NCBI RefSeq assembly: GCF_003591515.1
Contig: NZ_QZCG01000015.1
Coordinates: 62,001-126,000 of the forward strand
From: Paracoccus onubensis
GTDB lineage: Bacteria; Pseudomonadota; Alphaproteobacteria; Rhodobacterales; Rhodobacteraceae
Direction: 5' to 3'
Length of the DNA: 64,000 nt
How positions within the stretch are numbered: position 1 is the first letter of the stretch; every line of letters starts with the position of its first letter. Shown piece after piece: positions 25,201 through 32,317 of this stretch. The notes beneath the pieces were generated by a model. That model saw only the letters and a program-made list of their open reading frames with translations, made no database searches and was not told the DNA's origin. Position numbers and translations under genes: made by a program.

Positions 25201-25327
25201 CCGAAGCTGCCGCGCCAGACCCATGCGGCCCGCAAACGCTTTCTCCGACCGGGTTTTCATCCCGCTCTTTTCCATCAGATATAACAGGACGACTGTAATC
25301 CGATCATACCCGCCAGCAGCTCCACAT

Positions 25328-25384
25328 CTTCTTCTTTGTCCAAATACCTTGCAGGGGGTCCGGGGGATGCAAAATCCCCCGGCC
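25328..25384. repeat. Copy 3 of the Rhodobacterales-type intergenic repeat
   Basis: CTTCTTTGTCCAAATACCT is followed by a spacer, GGGGGTCCGGGGGAT and the matching arm ATCCCCCGG, giving a stem GGGGGAT-gcaaa-ATCCCCC. It lies between the convergent xerC and YeeE/YedE genes and matches copy 2 nearly base for base in its first 19 bases. Confidence 0.8.
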
Positions 25385-25406
25385 ATCGCGCAACACAAAA
25401 GATGCG

Positions 25407-26498
25407 TTACCGCTGCAGCTGCACCGGCTCATGCGCAGCTGCCGCCTTGTGATCCACGATCCGATCCGTAACCCAGGCACCGATGAAAAAGCAAAGGGTC
25501 GCCAGCATCAGCGGTCCGACAAAGATCGAGACCCCGGTCACCCCCGCCCCGATGGCACAGCCGCCGGCCAGCACGCCCCCGAATCCCATCAATGCCCCGC
25601 CAGTAAGGGATCGCAGCATCTGCGGCACGCTGTGATACCCCTCCAGCCGCAACTCACCGCCCACAAGCGCGCCCAGAAACGCGCCAAGGAACACGCCGGG
25701 AATCAGGCCAAGGCTGAAATCGAGGGCGAATTGCGCCGTCATCAGCGACATCACGACAGTGGCGGACGGCGCGGCGAATGTGGCCGAGACCACGCCCAGC
25801 GGCTCGAACGAGACCTGCGATTGCGCATAGGTCAGCACCCATCCGATACTCACGGCCGCACCGGCGATCAGGGCGAAGATGCCCGCTTTCCAGCCAGTCC
25901 CCGCCCGCGCCGCCAGCCCGAACGCGGCAAGCAGGATCACCGCGCCGATCACCATGCCCGGCACCGGCCCGCCGCCGAAATGGGCCAGCAGATCCATATT
26001 CCGCCCGCCTTCGGTCATCGCCAGACCGTTCACGGCCCGCCGGACCGGGGCAAGGAAGCCCCCAATGGTGAATTGGGCGACAAGGGCAAAGACCAGACCG
26101 GCCATCACGCAGCGCAGATTGCCGCTGCCGGCCAGCACCAGAAGCCTGCCCGAGCAGCCGCGCGCCAGCACCATTCCCACGCCAAAGATCAGCCCGCCGA
26201 TCACCGCGCCCGACCAGCTTCCGGCGAAATTCATCAATTGCGCGGTATCGGTATCGAACAGCCCCGCCATCCGCGCCGCCTGTGCCGACAGCACCGCCGC
26301 GCCCACCGCCATCAGCCAGATCGCCATGCGCGGGCCGGGGCGTCCCCGCGCCAGTTCGACCGCCGCCGAGCGCAGGCAGAAAGCCGAACGCTGCGCCGCG
26401 AAACCGAAAAGCCCGCCGGTCAGAATGCCGATCAGCAACGCCGTATTCAGATCACCCAGCCGTTCGGAAAGGGCGGTCAGCAATGTCAGCAGATCCAT
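25407..26498 (-). CDS. YeeE/YedE family inner-membrane transporter
   Basis: The 363-residue protein has about nine to ten membrane segments arranged as two similar halves. Family-specific cysteine motifs are seen in GFAAQRSAFCLRSA, GMVLARGCSGRLL and VLAGGCAIGAGVTG; in YeeE-type thiosulfate transporters, such cysteines line the substrate path. It probably moves a sulfur compound (thiosulfate or a sulfur group) into the cell. No adjacent TusA-like or sulfurtransferase gene is visible, although a sulfurtransferase lies 3.3 kb away. The C-terminus is cytoplasmic and short. Confidence 0.88.
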   Translation of the reverse strand: MDLLTLLTALSERLGDLNTALLIGILTGGLFGFAAQRSAFCLRSAAVELARGRPGPRMAIWLMAVGAAVLSAQAARMAGLFDTDTAQLMNFAGSWSGAVIGGLIFGVGMVLARGCSGRLLVLAGSGNLRCVMAGLVFALVAQFTIGGFLAPVRRAVNGLAMTEGGRNMDLLAHFGGGPVPGMVIGAVILLAAFGLAARAGTGWKAGIFALIAGAAVSIGWVLTYAQSQVSFEPLGVVSATFAAPSATVVMSLMTAQFALDFSLGLIPGVFLGAFLGALVGGELRLEGYHSVPQMLRSLTGGALMGFGGVLAGGCAIGAGVTGVSIFVGPLMLATLCFFIGAWVTDRIVDHKAAAAHEPVQLQR

Positions 26499-26565
26499 GG
26501 CGGGCTCCTTTCGCTTCCGGGCGGCTGCTTAATGGCGTTTCGCTCGGGCAACCGCAAGGGCCGGC

Positions 26566-27561
26566 TTATTGCTGCCCGGCAAGCTGCCGCCAGCAAAGCC
26601 GCCGGTCTCCTTCGACGGAACGCGCGGCATGAACGCCTCTGGCCACCGCCCGGGCCAGACTCGTCGCCGCGGCATGGCCAAGCAGGAAGGGCGCGGAAAC
26701 TGCATCCGGCAACGGTTTCCTGCCGGTGGAAACCGCAAAAACCAGGTCTCCGTCAAGCGGCGTATGGCTGGGCACCAGCGATCGCGCCAGCCCGTCATGC
26801 GCCGCCGTCGCCAGTCGCAGAAGCCCGGCCTTGTCCATAACGGCATCCGTGGCGACAATGGCGATCGTCGTCGCCTCGCCCGGCTGTTTATAGGGCTGAG
26901 GCTCGGCATCTGCCGGGAAATGCGCTGGCAGGCCAAGGCCCCCGAACTCATCCTCCAGTTCCCACGGGGCGGCCCAGAAATGCGCGCTATCGCCGACCGT
27001 GGCCGAGCCAAGCGCATTGACCGCCACAAGAGCGCCGACCGTCAGCCCATTCTCCAGCACCGCCGAGGCAGAGCCAAGCCCGCCCCACAGGTTCCGGGTC
27101 AACGCGCCGGTCCCGGCACCTTCGCTGCCAAGCGCGAATTCCCGCCCCGCCCCCGCATATGCGGCCCGTCCCAGTGCCGGATAAGGATTGTCCCGCCAGT
27201 CCTTGCCGCCGCCGTTCAGCAGATCGAACAGGATCGCGCCCGGCACAATCGGCACCCGCGCAGCGCCAACGGCAAAACCCCTGCCCGCCTCCGCAAGCGC
27301 TGCCATAACCCCGTCGCACGCCGCCAGGCCGAAGCCGGAACCGCCGGAAAGCACCAGCGCATCGGCCTGCCCGACCAGCTTGTCAGGTGCCAGCAGATCG
27401 GTTTCCCGCGTCCCCGGCGCACCGCCCATGACATTGACCGCCGCCACAAAGGGCCGATCCGCCGTCAGAACCGTCACGCCCGAGCGCAGCCGGGTATCCT
27501 GCGCATTGCCGACCTTCAGCCCCGTCACATCGGTAATCAGGTTGCGTCTGCCGGGTTTCAT
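26566..27561 (-). CDS. P1 family (DmpA-type) aminopeptidase
   Basis: The 331-residue protein belongs to the self-processing S58/P1 peptidase family (DmpA, BapA). Features are ITDVTGLKVGNAQD, TVLTADRPFVAAVNVMGGAPGTRETDLL, LSGGSGFGLAACDGVMAALAE, the GSEGAGTGALT region where the alpha and beta chains are expected to be cleaved, NALGS, and TTIAIVATDA. These enzymes release N-terminal residues from D- or beta-amino-acid peptides and amides. GGAGG seven bases before ATG 27561 defines the start; the frame continues to 27600. It is divergent from smpB. Confidence 0.88.
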   Translation of the reverse strand: MKPGRRNLITDVTGLKVGNAQDTRLRSGVTVLTADRPFVAAVNVMGGAPGTRETDLLAPDKLVGQADALVLSGGSGFGLAACDGVMAALAEAGRGFAVGAARVPIVPGAILFDLLNGGGKDWRDNPYPALGRAAYAGAGREFALGSEGAGTGALTRNLWGGLGSASAVLENGLTVGALVAVNALGSATVGDSAHFWAAPWELEDEFGGLGLPAHFPADAEPQPYKQPGEATTIAIVATDAVMDKAGLLRLATAAHDGLARSLVPSHTPLDGDLVFAVSTGRKPLPDAVSAPFLLGHAAATSLARAVARGVHAARSVEGDRRLCWRQLAGQQ

Positions 27562-27645
27562 CTGCGCCTCCGTCCATGCTGTAGCCACCATCCCCGGCAT
27601 GGCCGATCTTTACAAGCCATGCCCGGCCCCCTATCTGACTCCGTC

Positions 27646-28122
27646 ATGGCTGACGATAAAGATAACAAGAATTACAAGGTAATTGCCGAAAATCGGCGGG
27701 CGCGTTTCGATTACTTCATCGAAAGCGATCTGGAGGTTGGCATCATGCTGACCGGGTCAGAGGTGAAATCCCTGCGCACCGGCCAGTCGAATATTGCCGA
27801 AAGTTATGCCTCGGTCGAGAATGCCGAGCTGTGGCTGATCAATGCCCATATCGCCGCCCTGTCCCGTGCCGGGGTCTTCGGGCACGAGGAACGCCGCCGC
27901 CGCAAGCTGTTGGTCAGCAAGCGCGAGTTGTCGCGACTGTGGCAGGCTGTGGGGCGCGAAGGGATGACACTGGTGCCGCTGGTGATGTATTTCAATCATC
28001 GGGGCCTGGTGAAGCTGAAGATCGGCGTCGCCAAGGGCAAGAAGGTCGCCGACAAGCGCGAAACCTCGGCCAAGCGCGACTGGAACCGGCAGAAGCAAAG
28101 GCTGTTGAAGCAGGGCGGATAG
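27646..28122 (+). CDS. smpB: SsrA-binding protein SmpB
   Basis: The 158-residue protein binds tmRNA and brings it to stalled ribosomes for trans-translation. Motifs are KVIAENRRARFDYFIE, LEVGIMLTGSEVKSLRTGQ, NAHIAALSRAGVFGHEE, RKLLVSKRELSRL, LVPLVMYFNHRGLVKLKIGVAKGKK and the basic C-terminal tail KRDWNRQKQRLLKQ. ATG 27646 starts the homology; the much longer frame upstream is the antisense shadow of the P1 peptidase. It converges with the Hint gene. Confidence 0.96.
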   Translation: MADDKDNKNYKVIAENRRARFDYFIESDLEVGIMLTGSEVKSLRTGQSNIAESYASVENAELWLINAHIAALSRAGVFGHEERRRRKLLVSKRELSRLWQAVGREGMTLVPLVMYFNHRGLVKLKIGVAKGKKVADKRETSAKRDWNRQKQRLLKQGG

Positions 28123-28217
28123 AACAGCCAGACTCCGTCAACCTTCGAAGCAGGCAGGCACTCCAAGGCTTTGCAGAAAGAACCGCTGCCCGGAAATGAG
28201 AAAAGTATCTTGCCGGA

Positions 28218-28239
28218 CAGGGCAAAGCGATTGGCCCTG
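28218..28239. terminator. Weak hairpin between convergent smpB and Hint genes
   Basis: CAGGGC (28218-28223) and GCCCTG (28234-28239) form a short stem with a ten-base loop in the 128-base gap between the two stops. There is no T-run in either direction, so termination is only a guess. Confidence 0.3.
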
Positions 28240-28250
28240 CCCGGCCGCGA

Positions 28251-29420
28251 TCACGCAGAGAAGACGGGAACGCCATTCTTCAGATGACGGGAAATGACAT
28301 TGCGCGCTTTGGCACCCCGCGCCAGAAGTCTGGCGGGAGAGGGCTGACCATTCCATTCGTTCAATTGCGGGAACAGTAAAAGCAGTTCTTCCATCGCCGC
28401 GCTGCCGATCATCTTTACCGCCTCGGGCCCGGGATAAAGCGATTCCGTTTCCGCCCCATTGGCATAGACCACCTCGTGCTGGTCGAAGATGAAATGGAAA
28501 TACTCGACAGGCTCAAGATCCGCCACGACCTCCACGCCTTCCAGCATCAGCAGGTCCTTGGCCGGGACAAGAATCTCGTTGGTTCCATATACTCGCTGCG
28601 CGATTTTTGAACGGACAAGGACCCTGTGCTGACGGGAAACGATCAGGTCTGCTTCGGGCAGATTACAACCCAATGCCCCTTTTCGGATCCTGATCGGTCG
28701 CAGGTTCGGATTGTCAATCAGCGACTGCCTGTCGATCGGCCTGGATGCAATCCATTTGATGTCCTTCAACCCGTTATCCTTGGTATAAACGCGATCACCG
28801 ACAATCAGATCTTCGACATTTTTCACGCCATCTTCGGTTTTGATGCGAACATTGCGGGTAAAGCATGGAACGGCAAATGGCCGGTCATTAAAATCGTACT
28901 CGAGAACAAAATCGGGACTCCCTTCGACCGTATTTACACGCATAGACGCGATCGGAAGTTTTGTATAATTTACAGAGCTTCCATCATAGGAAGTAAGGAA
29001 GGTTTTGTCATCCACGGTCTGCATGAAAATTACCTCATCGGTATATTCACTGCCGTCCGTGAAAGTAAAAGTTACATTCACAGCTTCTATCGCATCGAGT
29101 GTAGTAGTCTCACCATCCCATGTGATCGTGCCTGGCTTGATACTGGGGTCGTTATAAATTTCCGCGGCGGAATCTTCGTAGGTTTTGCCATCATACGGAT
29201 TATTGGAAGTGATTGTCGCGGTTCCCGCCTGTTTCCAGAGCGCATTCCCGAAAAATTTGGATGAATCGTAGCCGATGAATGATTTTGCGTTTTCGACCAC
29301 CTGCGCCGTGGGATCGTCCTCGGCGAAGATATCCCATTCGGCAAGACCGGTTGTGGGGCTGACACCAGCCCCCTTTGCTGCCTCACCCAGATAGATCACA
29401 TAAAGATCACGCGTACCCAT
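28251..29420 (-). CDS. Hint (Hedgehog/intein-type) domain protein
   Basis: The protein has 389 residues. The C-terminal half is a Hint_2 domain: it starts with CFTRNVRIKTEDG at about residue 190, followed by VEDLIVGDRVYTKDNG, a central VSRQHRVLV block and FHFIFDQHEVVYANGAETESL. Such domains in Rhodobacterales are found on secreted or surface proteins and may self-cleave. The N-terminal half (MGTRDLYVIYLG... and a beta-rich region) is not recognised and has no classical signal peptide, so type I secretion is possible but no RTX repeats are seen. It reads on the minus strand with a 390-base gap before its start. Confidence 0.85.
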   Translation of the reverse strand: MGTRDLYVIYLGEAAKGAGVSPTTGLAEWDIFAEDDPTAQVVENAKSFIGYDSSKFFGNALWKQAGTATITSNNPYDGKTYEDSAAEIYNDPSIKPGTITWDGETTTLDAIEAVNVTFTFTDGSEYTDEVIFMQTVDDKTFLTSYDGSSVNYTKLPIASMRVNTVEGSPDFVLEYDFNDRPFAVPCFTRNVRIKTEDGVKNVEDLIVGDRVYTKDNGLKDIKWIASRPIDRQSLIDNPNLRPIRIRKGALGCNLPEADLIVSRQHRVLVRSKIAQRVYGTNEILVPAKDLLMLEGVEVVADLEPVEYFHFIFDQHEVVYANGAETESLYPGPEAVKMIGSAAMEELLLLFPQLNEWNGQPSPARLLARGAKARNVISRHLKNGVPVFSA

Positions 29421-29811
29421 CGATACCCTCTCAAACTAAATAATGGTTACAACCCGCCCTTTAGATCGCTCTGCGGGACAGGCAAAATTCCTACCCTGCC
29501 ACCTTGGACAGATCAACAATTTCAGCGCCTGATCTGCTTCGGATTCAGGCAGAGGAAGATTTGCAAGGTATTAGTGACTGAATGCTGAATGGGGAGATTT
29601 TTTTTCGGTATTAGTTAATCGACCTCACCGTAACCGATCGGGTCATACAGGCGGGTCGGTGGTGACGCCCGCGATCAGGCAGCGATCAAAAAAGGGGAGA
29701 TCGCGACAGGGAGTCTTCACGTCTGAGAAATCCCCGCAGGGAGAGCGCCGGCACCATTGCAGCCCGCCTCTTCCGCCTGTAGATCAGGCAGTAACCAATT
29801 GTGGGGGCGTG
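29421..29811. other. Intergenic region between divergent Hint and sulfurtransferase genes
   Basis: The 391 bases hold the promoters of both genes and are more AT-rich than the flanks around 29585-29620 (a run of T residues, then TATTAGTTAATCG). No riboswitch, tRNA or convincing small ORF was recognised. Confidence 0.5.
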
Positions 29812-30666
29812 ATGCAGGACGATCCGAAAACGCTGGTTTCGACCGAATGGCTGGCCAAGCACCTGAACGATCCCGATCTGCGGATTCTGGACGCAAGCTG
29901 GCATATGCCTGCCACGGGCCGCGACGCCCGGGCGGAATATGACGCGGCACATATCCCCGGCGCGCGGTTTTTCGATATCGACGCCATCTCGGAGAAACGC
30001 AGCGATTTGCCGCATATGGCGCCCCCGGTCGAGATGTTCATCAGCCGGATGCGGGCCATGGGCATCGGCGACGGCCATCAGATCGTGGTTTACGACAATT
30101 CCGATGTGCGCAGCGCCGCCCGTGTCTGGTGGACATTCCGCCTGATGGGCAAGTCCGATGTCGCGGTTCTGGATGGCGGCTTTGCGAAATGGCAGGCCGA
30201 AGGGCGCGAGACCGAGGATCTGCCTCCGATCATGCGCGACCGCCATATCACCGTGCAGCGGCAGGCCGGGCTGGTGCGCGACGTCACGCAGGTCGCGGCG
30301 GCGAGCAAGCTGGATGATCACGAAATCATCGATGCCCGCGCCCCTGAACGCTTTCGTGGCGAGGCGGACGAACCGCGCGCCGGTCTTCGCAAGGGCCATA
30401 TCCCCGGCGCGAAGAACCTGCCTTTCGGTCACCTGCTGAACAAGGACGGCACGATGAAAGCGCCGGACGCGCTTCGTGCCGAATTCGAAGCCGCCGGGGT
30501 CGATCTGTCGAAACCCGCCATCACAAGCTGCGGCAGCGGTGTGACCGCCGCGATCCTCAGCCTTGCGCTGGAGCGGATCGGCCATCGCAACCATTCCCTT
30601 TACGACGGAAGCTGGACCGAATGGGGCAGCTTTCCAGACCTGAACATCGCAACCGGAGACGCATGA
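29812..30666 (+). CDS. sseA: 3-mercaptopyruvate/thiosulfate sulfurtransferase (two rhodanese domains)
   Basis: The 284-residue protein has two rhodanese domains. The N-terminal one (VSTEWLAKHLNDPDLRILDASWHMP, FDIDAISE) is the inactive structural half. The C-terminal one carries the catalytic cysteine in the six-residue loop CGSGVT followed by A, the pattern of mercaptopyruvate sulfurtransferases. It transfers sulfane sulfur to cyanide or thiols in the cytoplasm. ATG 29812 begins the homology within a longer frame. The stop overlaps the start of the aminotransferase (ATGA at 30663-30666), linking cysteine or mercaptopyruvate metabolism with transamination. Confidence 0.92.
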   Translation: MQDDPKTLVSTEWLAKHLNDPDLRILDASWHMPATGRDARAEYDAAHIPGARFFDIDAISEKRSDLPHMAPPVEMFISRMRAMGIGDGHQIVVYDNSDVRSAARVWWTFRLMGKSDVAVLDGGFAKWQAEGRETEDLPPIMRDRHITVQRQAGLVRDVTQVAAASKLDDHEIIDARAPERFRGEADEPRAGLRKGHIPGAKNLPFGHLLNKDGTMKAPDALRAEFEAAGVDLSKPAITSCGSGVTAAILSLALERIGHRNHSLYDGSWTEWGSFPDLNIATGDA

Positions 30667-31847
30667 TGCTGTCGAACCTGAAACCGCAATCCCCCGACAA
30701 GATCCTGATGCTGGTCGAGGAGTTCAAGGCGGATACCCGTCAGGGCAAGATCGATCTTGGCGTCGGCGTGTACAAGAATCCCGAAGGCGTGACACCGGTC
30801 ATGCGCGCCGTCAAAACGGCGGAACAACGCATCTGGGAAGCCGAGACCACCAAATCCTATACCAATCTTTCCGGCGAACCCGAATTCCGCAGCGCCATGG
30901 CGAAAATGGTGCTGGGCGATGTCCCGACCGACAGGCTTGCTTCGCTGGCCACTGTCGGCGGCACCGGTGCGGTGCGGCAGGGTCTGGAACTCGCGCGGCT
31001 GGCCAATCCGGATGTGACCGTGCATGTTTCGGACCCGACATGGCCTAACCATCTGTCGATCATGAAATTCATGGGGGTGCCTTTCGTCGAATACCGTTAT
31101 TTCGACAATGAAACCCGCGATGTCGATTTCGACGCCATGAAGGAGGATGTCGCCAAAGCGGTCAAGGGCGACATCGTGCTGCTGCATGGCTGCTGCCACA
31201 ACCCGACCGGCGCGAATCTGACGCCCGAACAATGGGAAGAAATCGCCGCGCTTCTGGAAAAATCCGGGGCAATTCCGCTGATCGACCTGGCCTATCAGGG
31301 TTTCGGCGACGGGCTGGAGGCCGATGCCGCGGCCACCCGCCTTCTGGCCTCGCGTCTGCCCGAAGTTCTGGTCGCGGCAAGCTGCTCGAAGAATTTCGGC
31401 ATCTATCGCGAACGCACCGGAAACCTGATCGTGCTGTCGGACAACACCGCCGATCGCGATCAGTCGCAAGGTTCGCTGGCCTTCCTGAACCGCCAGACCT
31501 ATTCCTTCCCGCCCGATCACGGCGCCCGGATCGTCAGCACCATCCTGAACGATGAGGGGCTGCGCGCCGATTGGGCCGCCGAGCTGGAAGAGATCCGCAG
31601 CGGCATGCTTGCCCTGCGTGAACAGCTTGCTTCCGATTTGCGCGACCTGACGAATAGCGAGCGGTTCGACTTCATCGCAAGGCATCGCGGCATGTTCTCG
31701 CGACTGGGTGCCACGCCCGAGCAGGTGCAGAAGCTGAAAACCGATTCCGCCGTCTATATGGTCGGGGATTCGCGGCTGAATATCGCCGGGCTGAACCGTA
31801 ACACCGTCCCATTGCTGGCCCGCGCAATCATCGAAGCGGGGATCTGA
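30663..31847 (+). CDS. Aromatic/aspartate aminotransferase (class I, TyrB-like)
   Basis: The 394-residue PLP enzyme belongs to the Ia-alpha aminotransferase group. Motifs are KIDLGVGVYKNPEGVTPVMRAVKTAE, GGTGAVRQGLELA, HGCCHNPTGANL (cofactor asparagine), LIDLAYQGFGDG (PLP aspartate and tyrosine), SCSKNFGIYRERTG (Schiff-base lysine) and RLNIAGLN (substrate arginine). It exchanges amino groups between aromatic amino acids or aspartate and 2-oxoglutarate. Start ATG 30663 overlaps the sseA stop; ATG 30666 directly after it is an alternative. The pairing with sseA hints at cysteine-to-mercaptopyruvate conversion. Confidence 0.92.
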   Translation: MMLSNLKPQSPDKILMLVEEFKADTRQGKIDLGVGVYKNPEGVTPVMRAVKTAEQRIWEAETTKSYTNLSGEPEFRSAMAKMVLGDVPTDRLASLATVGGTGAVRQGLELARLANPDVTVHVSDPTWPNHLSIMKFMGVPFVEYRYFDNETRDVDFDAMKEDVAKAVKGDIVLLHGCCHNPTGANLTPEQWEEIAALLEKSGAIPLIDLAYQGFGDGLEADAAATRLLASRLPEVLVAASCSKNFGIYRERTGNLIVLSDNTADRDQSQGSLAFLNRQTYSFPPDHGARIVSTILNDEGLRADWAAELEEIRSGMLALREQLASDLRDLTNSERFDFIARHRGMFSRLGATPEQVQKLKTDSAVYMVGDSRLNIAGLNRNTVPLLARAIIEAGI

Positions 31848-31958
31848 TCCCACTATCGGGCAAGCTTGCGGCCGGTAGCCCGCCGGCTTACCCGACAGGT
31901 TTCGCAATGTGCCGCACAACACGACCGCCTGCGCAGGGACAGCGATATTTCCAAGTGT

Positions 31959-31976
31959 AAAACCGGTGCCGGTTTT
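31959..31976. terminator. Hairpin after the aminotransferase gene
   Basis: AAAACCGG-tg-CCGGTTTT is an 18-base near-palindrome 11 bases before the 3' end of the convergent 109-residue gene and about 110 bases after the aminotransferase stop. With four A and four T residues at its ends, it could serve as a weak terminator in both directions. Confidence 0.45.
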
Positions 31977-31987
31977 GCTGGAATGCT

Positions 31988-32317
31988 TTAGCGGCGCCCC
32001 AGCTTTCTTTCGATGAATTCGCGCAGATCTTCGATTTCGGCGCGGCTTTCGCGCAGGCTGTCCATGGCCGCCTGAAAATCGACCTGAGTCGCAGCCAGCT
32101 TTTGCCCAAGATCCGCCTCGCGTTCTTCCAGTTTGGCGATGGCGGCATCACGGGCATCCTCGGCCTCGTGCAATTGCTGGGCCATGCGGTCGAGTTCGCC
32201 CATATCGGCGCGGGTCGGCCGGGTGAGGCGCTGGATGATAAGGCCGATCAGCCAGCCGACGACAAATGTCGTGAACAGGATGACCGCGGTTGCGATTATG
32301 AATTCGTTTCGGTTCAT
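31988..32317 (-). CDS. Small membrane-anchored coiled-coil protein
   Basis: The 109-residue protein has one N-terminal membrane segment (residues about 6-28, IIATAVILFTTFVVGWLIGLII), then a long charged coiled coil (MGELDRMAQQLHEAEDARDAAIAKLEEREADLGQKL and on to the end). The N-terminus is probably outside the cytoplasm or short in it; the family is not recognised. Its start overlaps the stop of the OmpA-like gene (ATGA on the minus strand), so the two are translationally coupled and probably function together at the envelope. Confidence 0.75.
   Translation of the reverse strand: MNRNEFIIATAVILFTTFVVGWLIGLIIQRLTRPTRADMGELDRMAQQLHEAEDARDAAIAKLEEREADLGQKLAATQVDFQAAMDSLRESRAEIEDLREFIERKLGRR

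Noticed and set aside
29421..29811. Possible riboswitch upstream of sseA
   Set aside because: No recognisable SAM, cobalamin or thiamine motif; only ordinary promoter-type sequence could be seen.
32298..32306. Another ATGAATTCG match to the island motif
   Set aside because: It lies inside the start of a core-gene reading frame (codons for MNRNEF) and is far from the island, so I treat it as chance; it lowers confidence in the motif.
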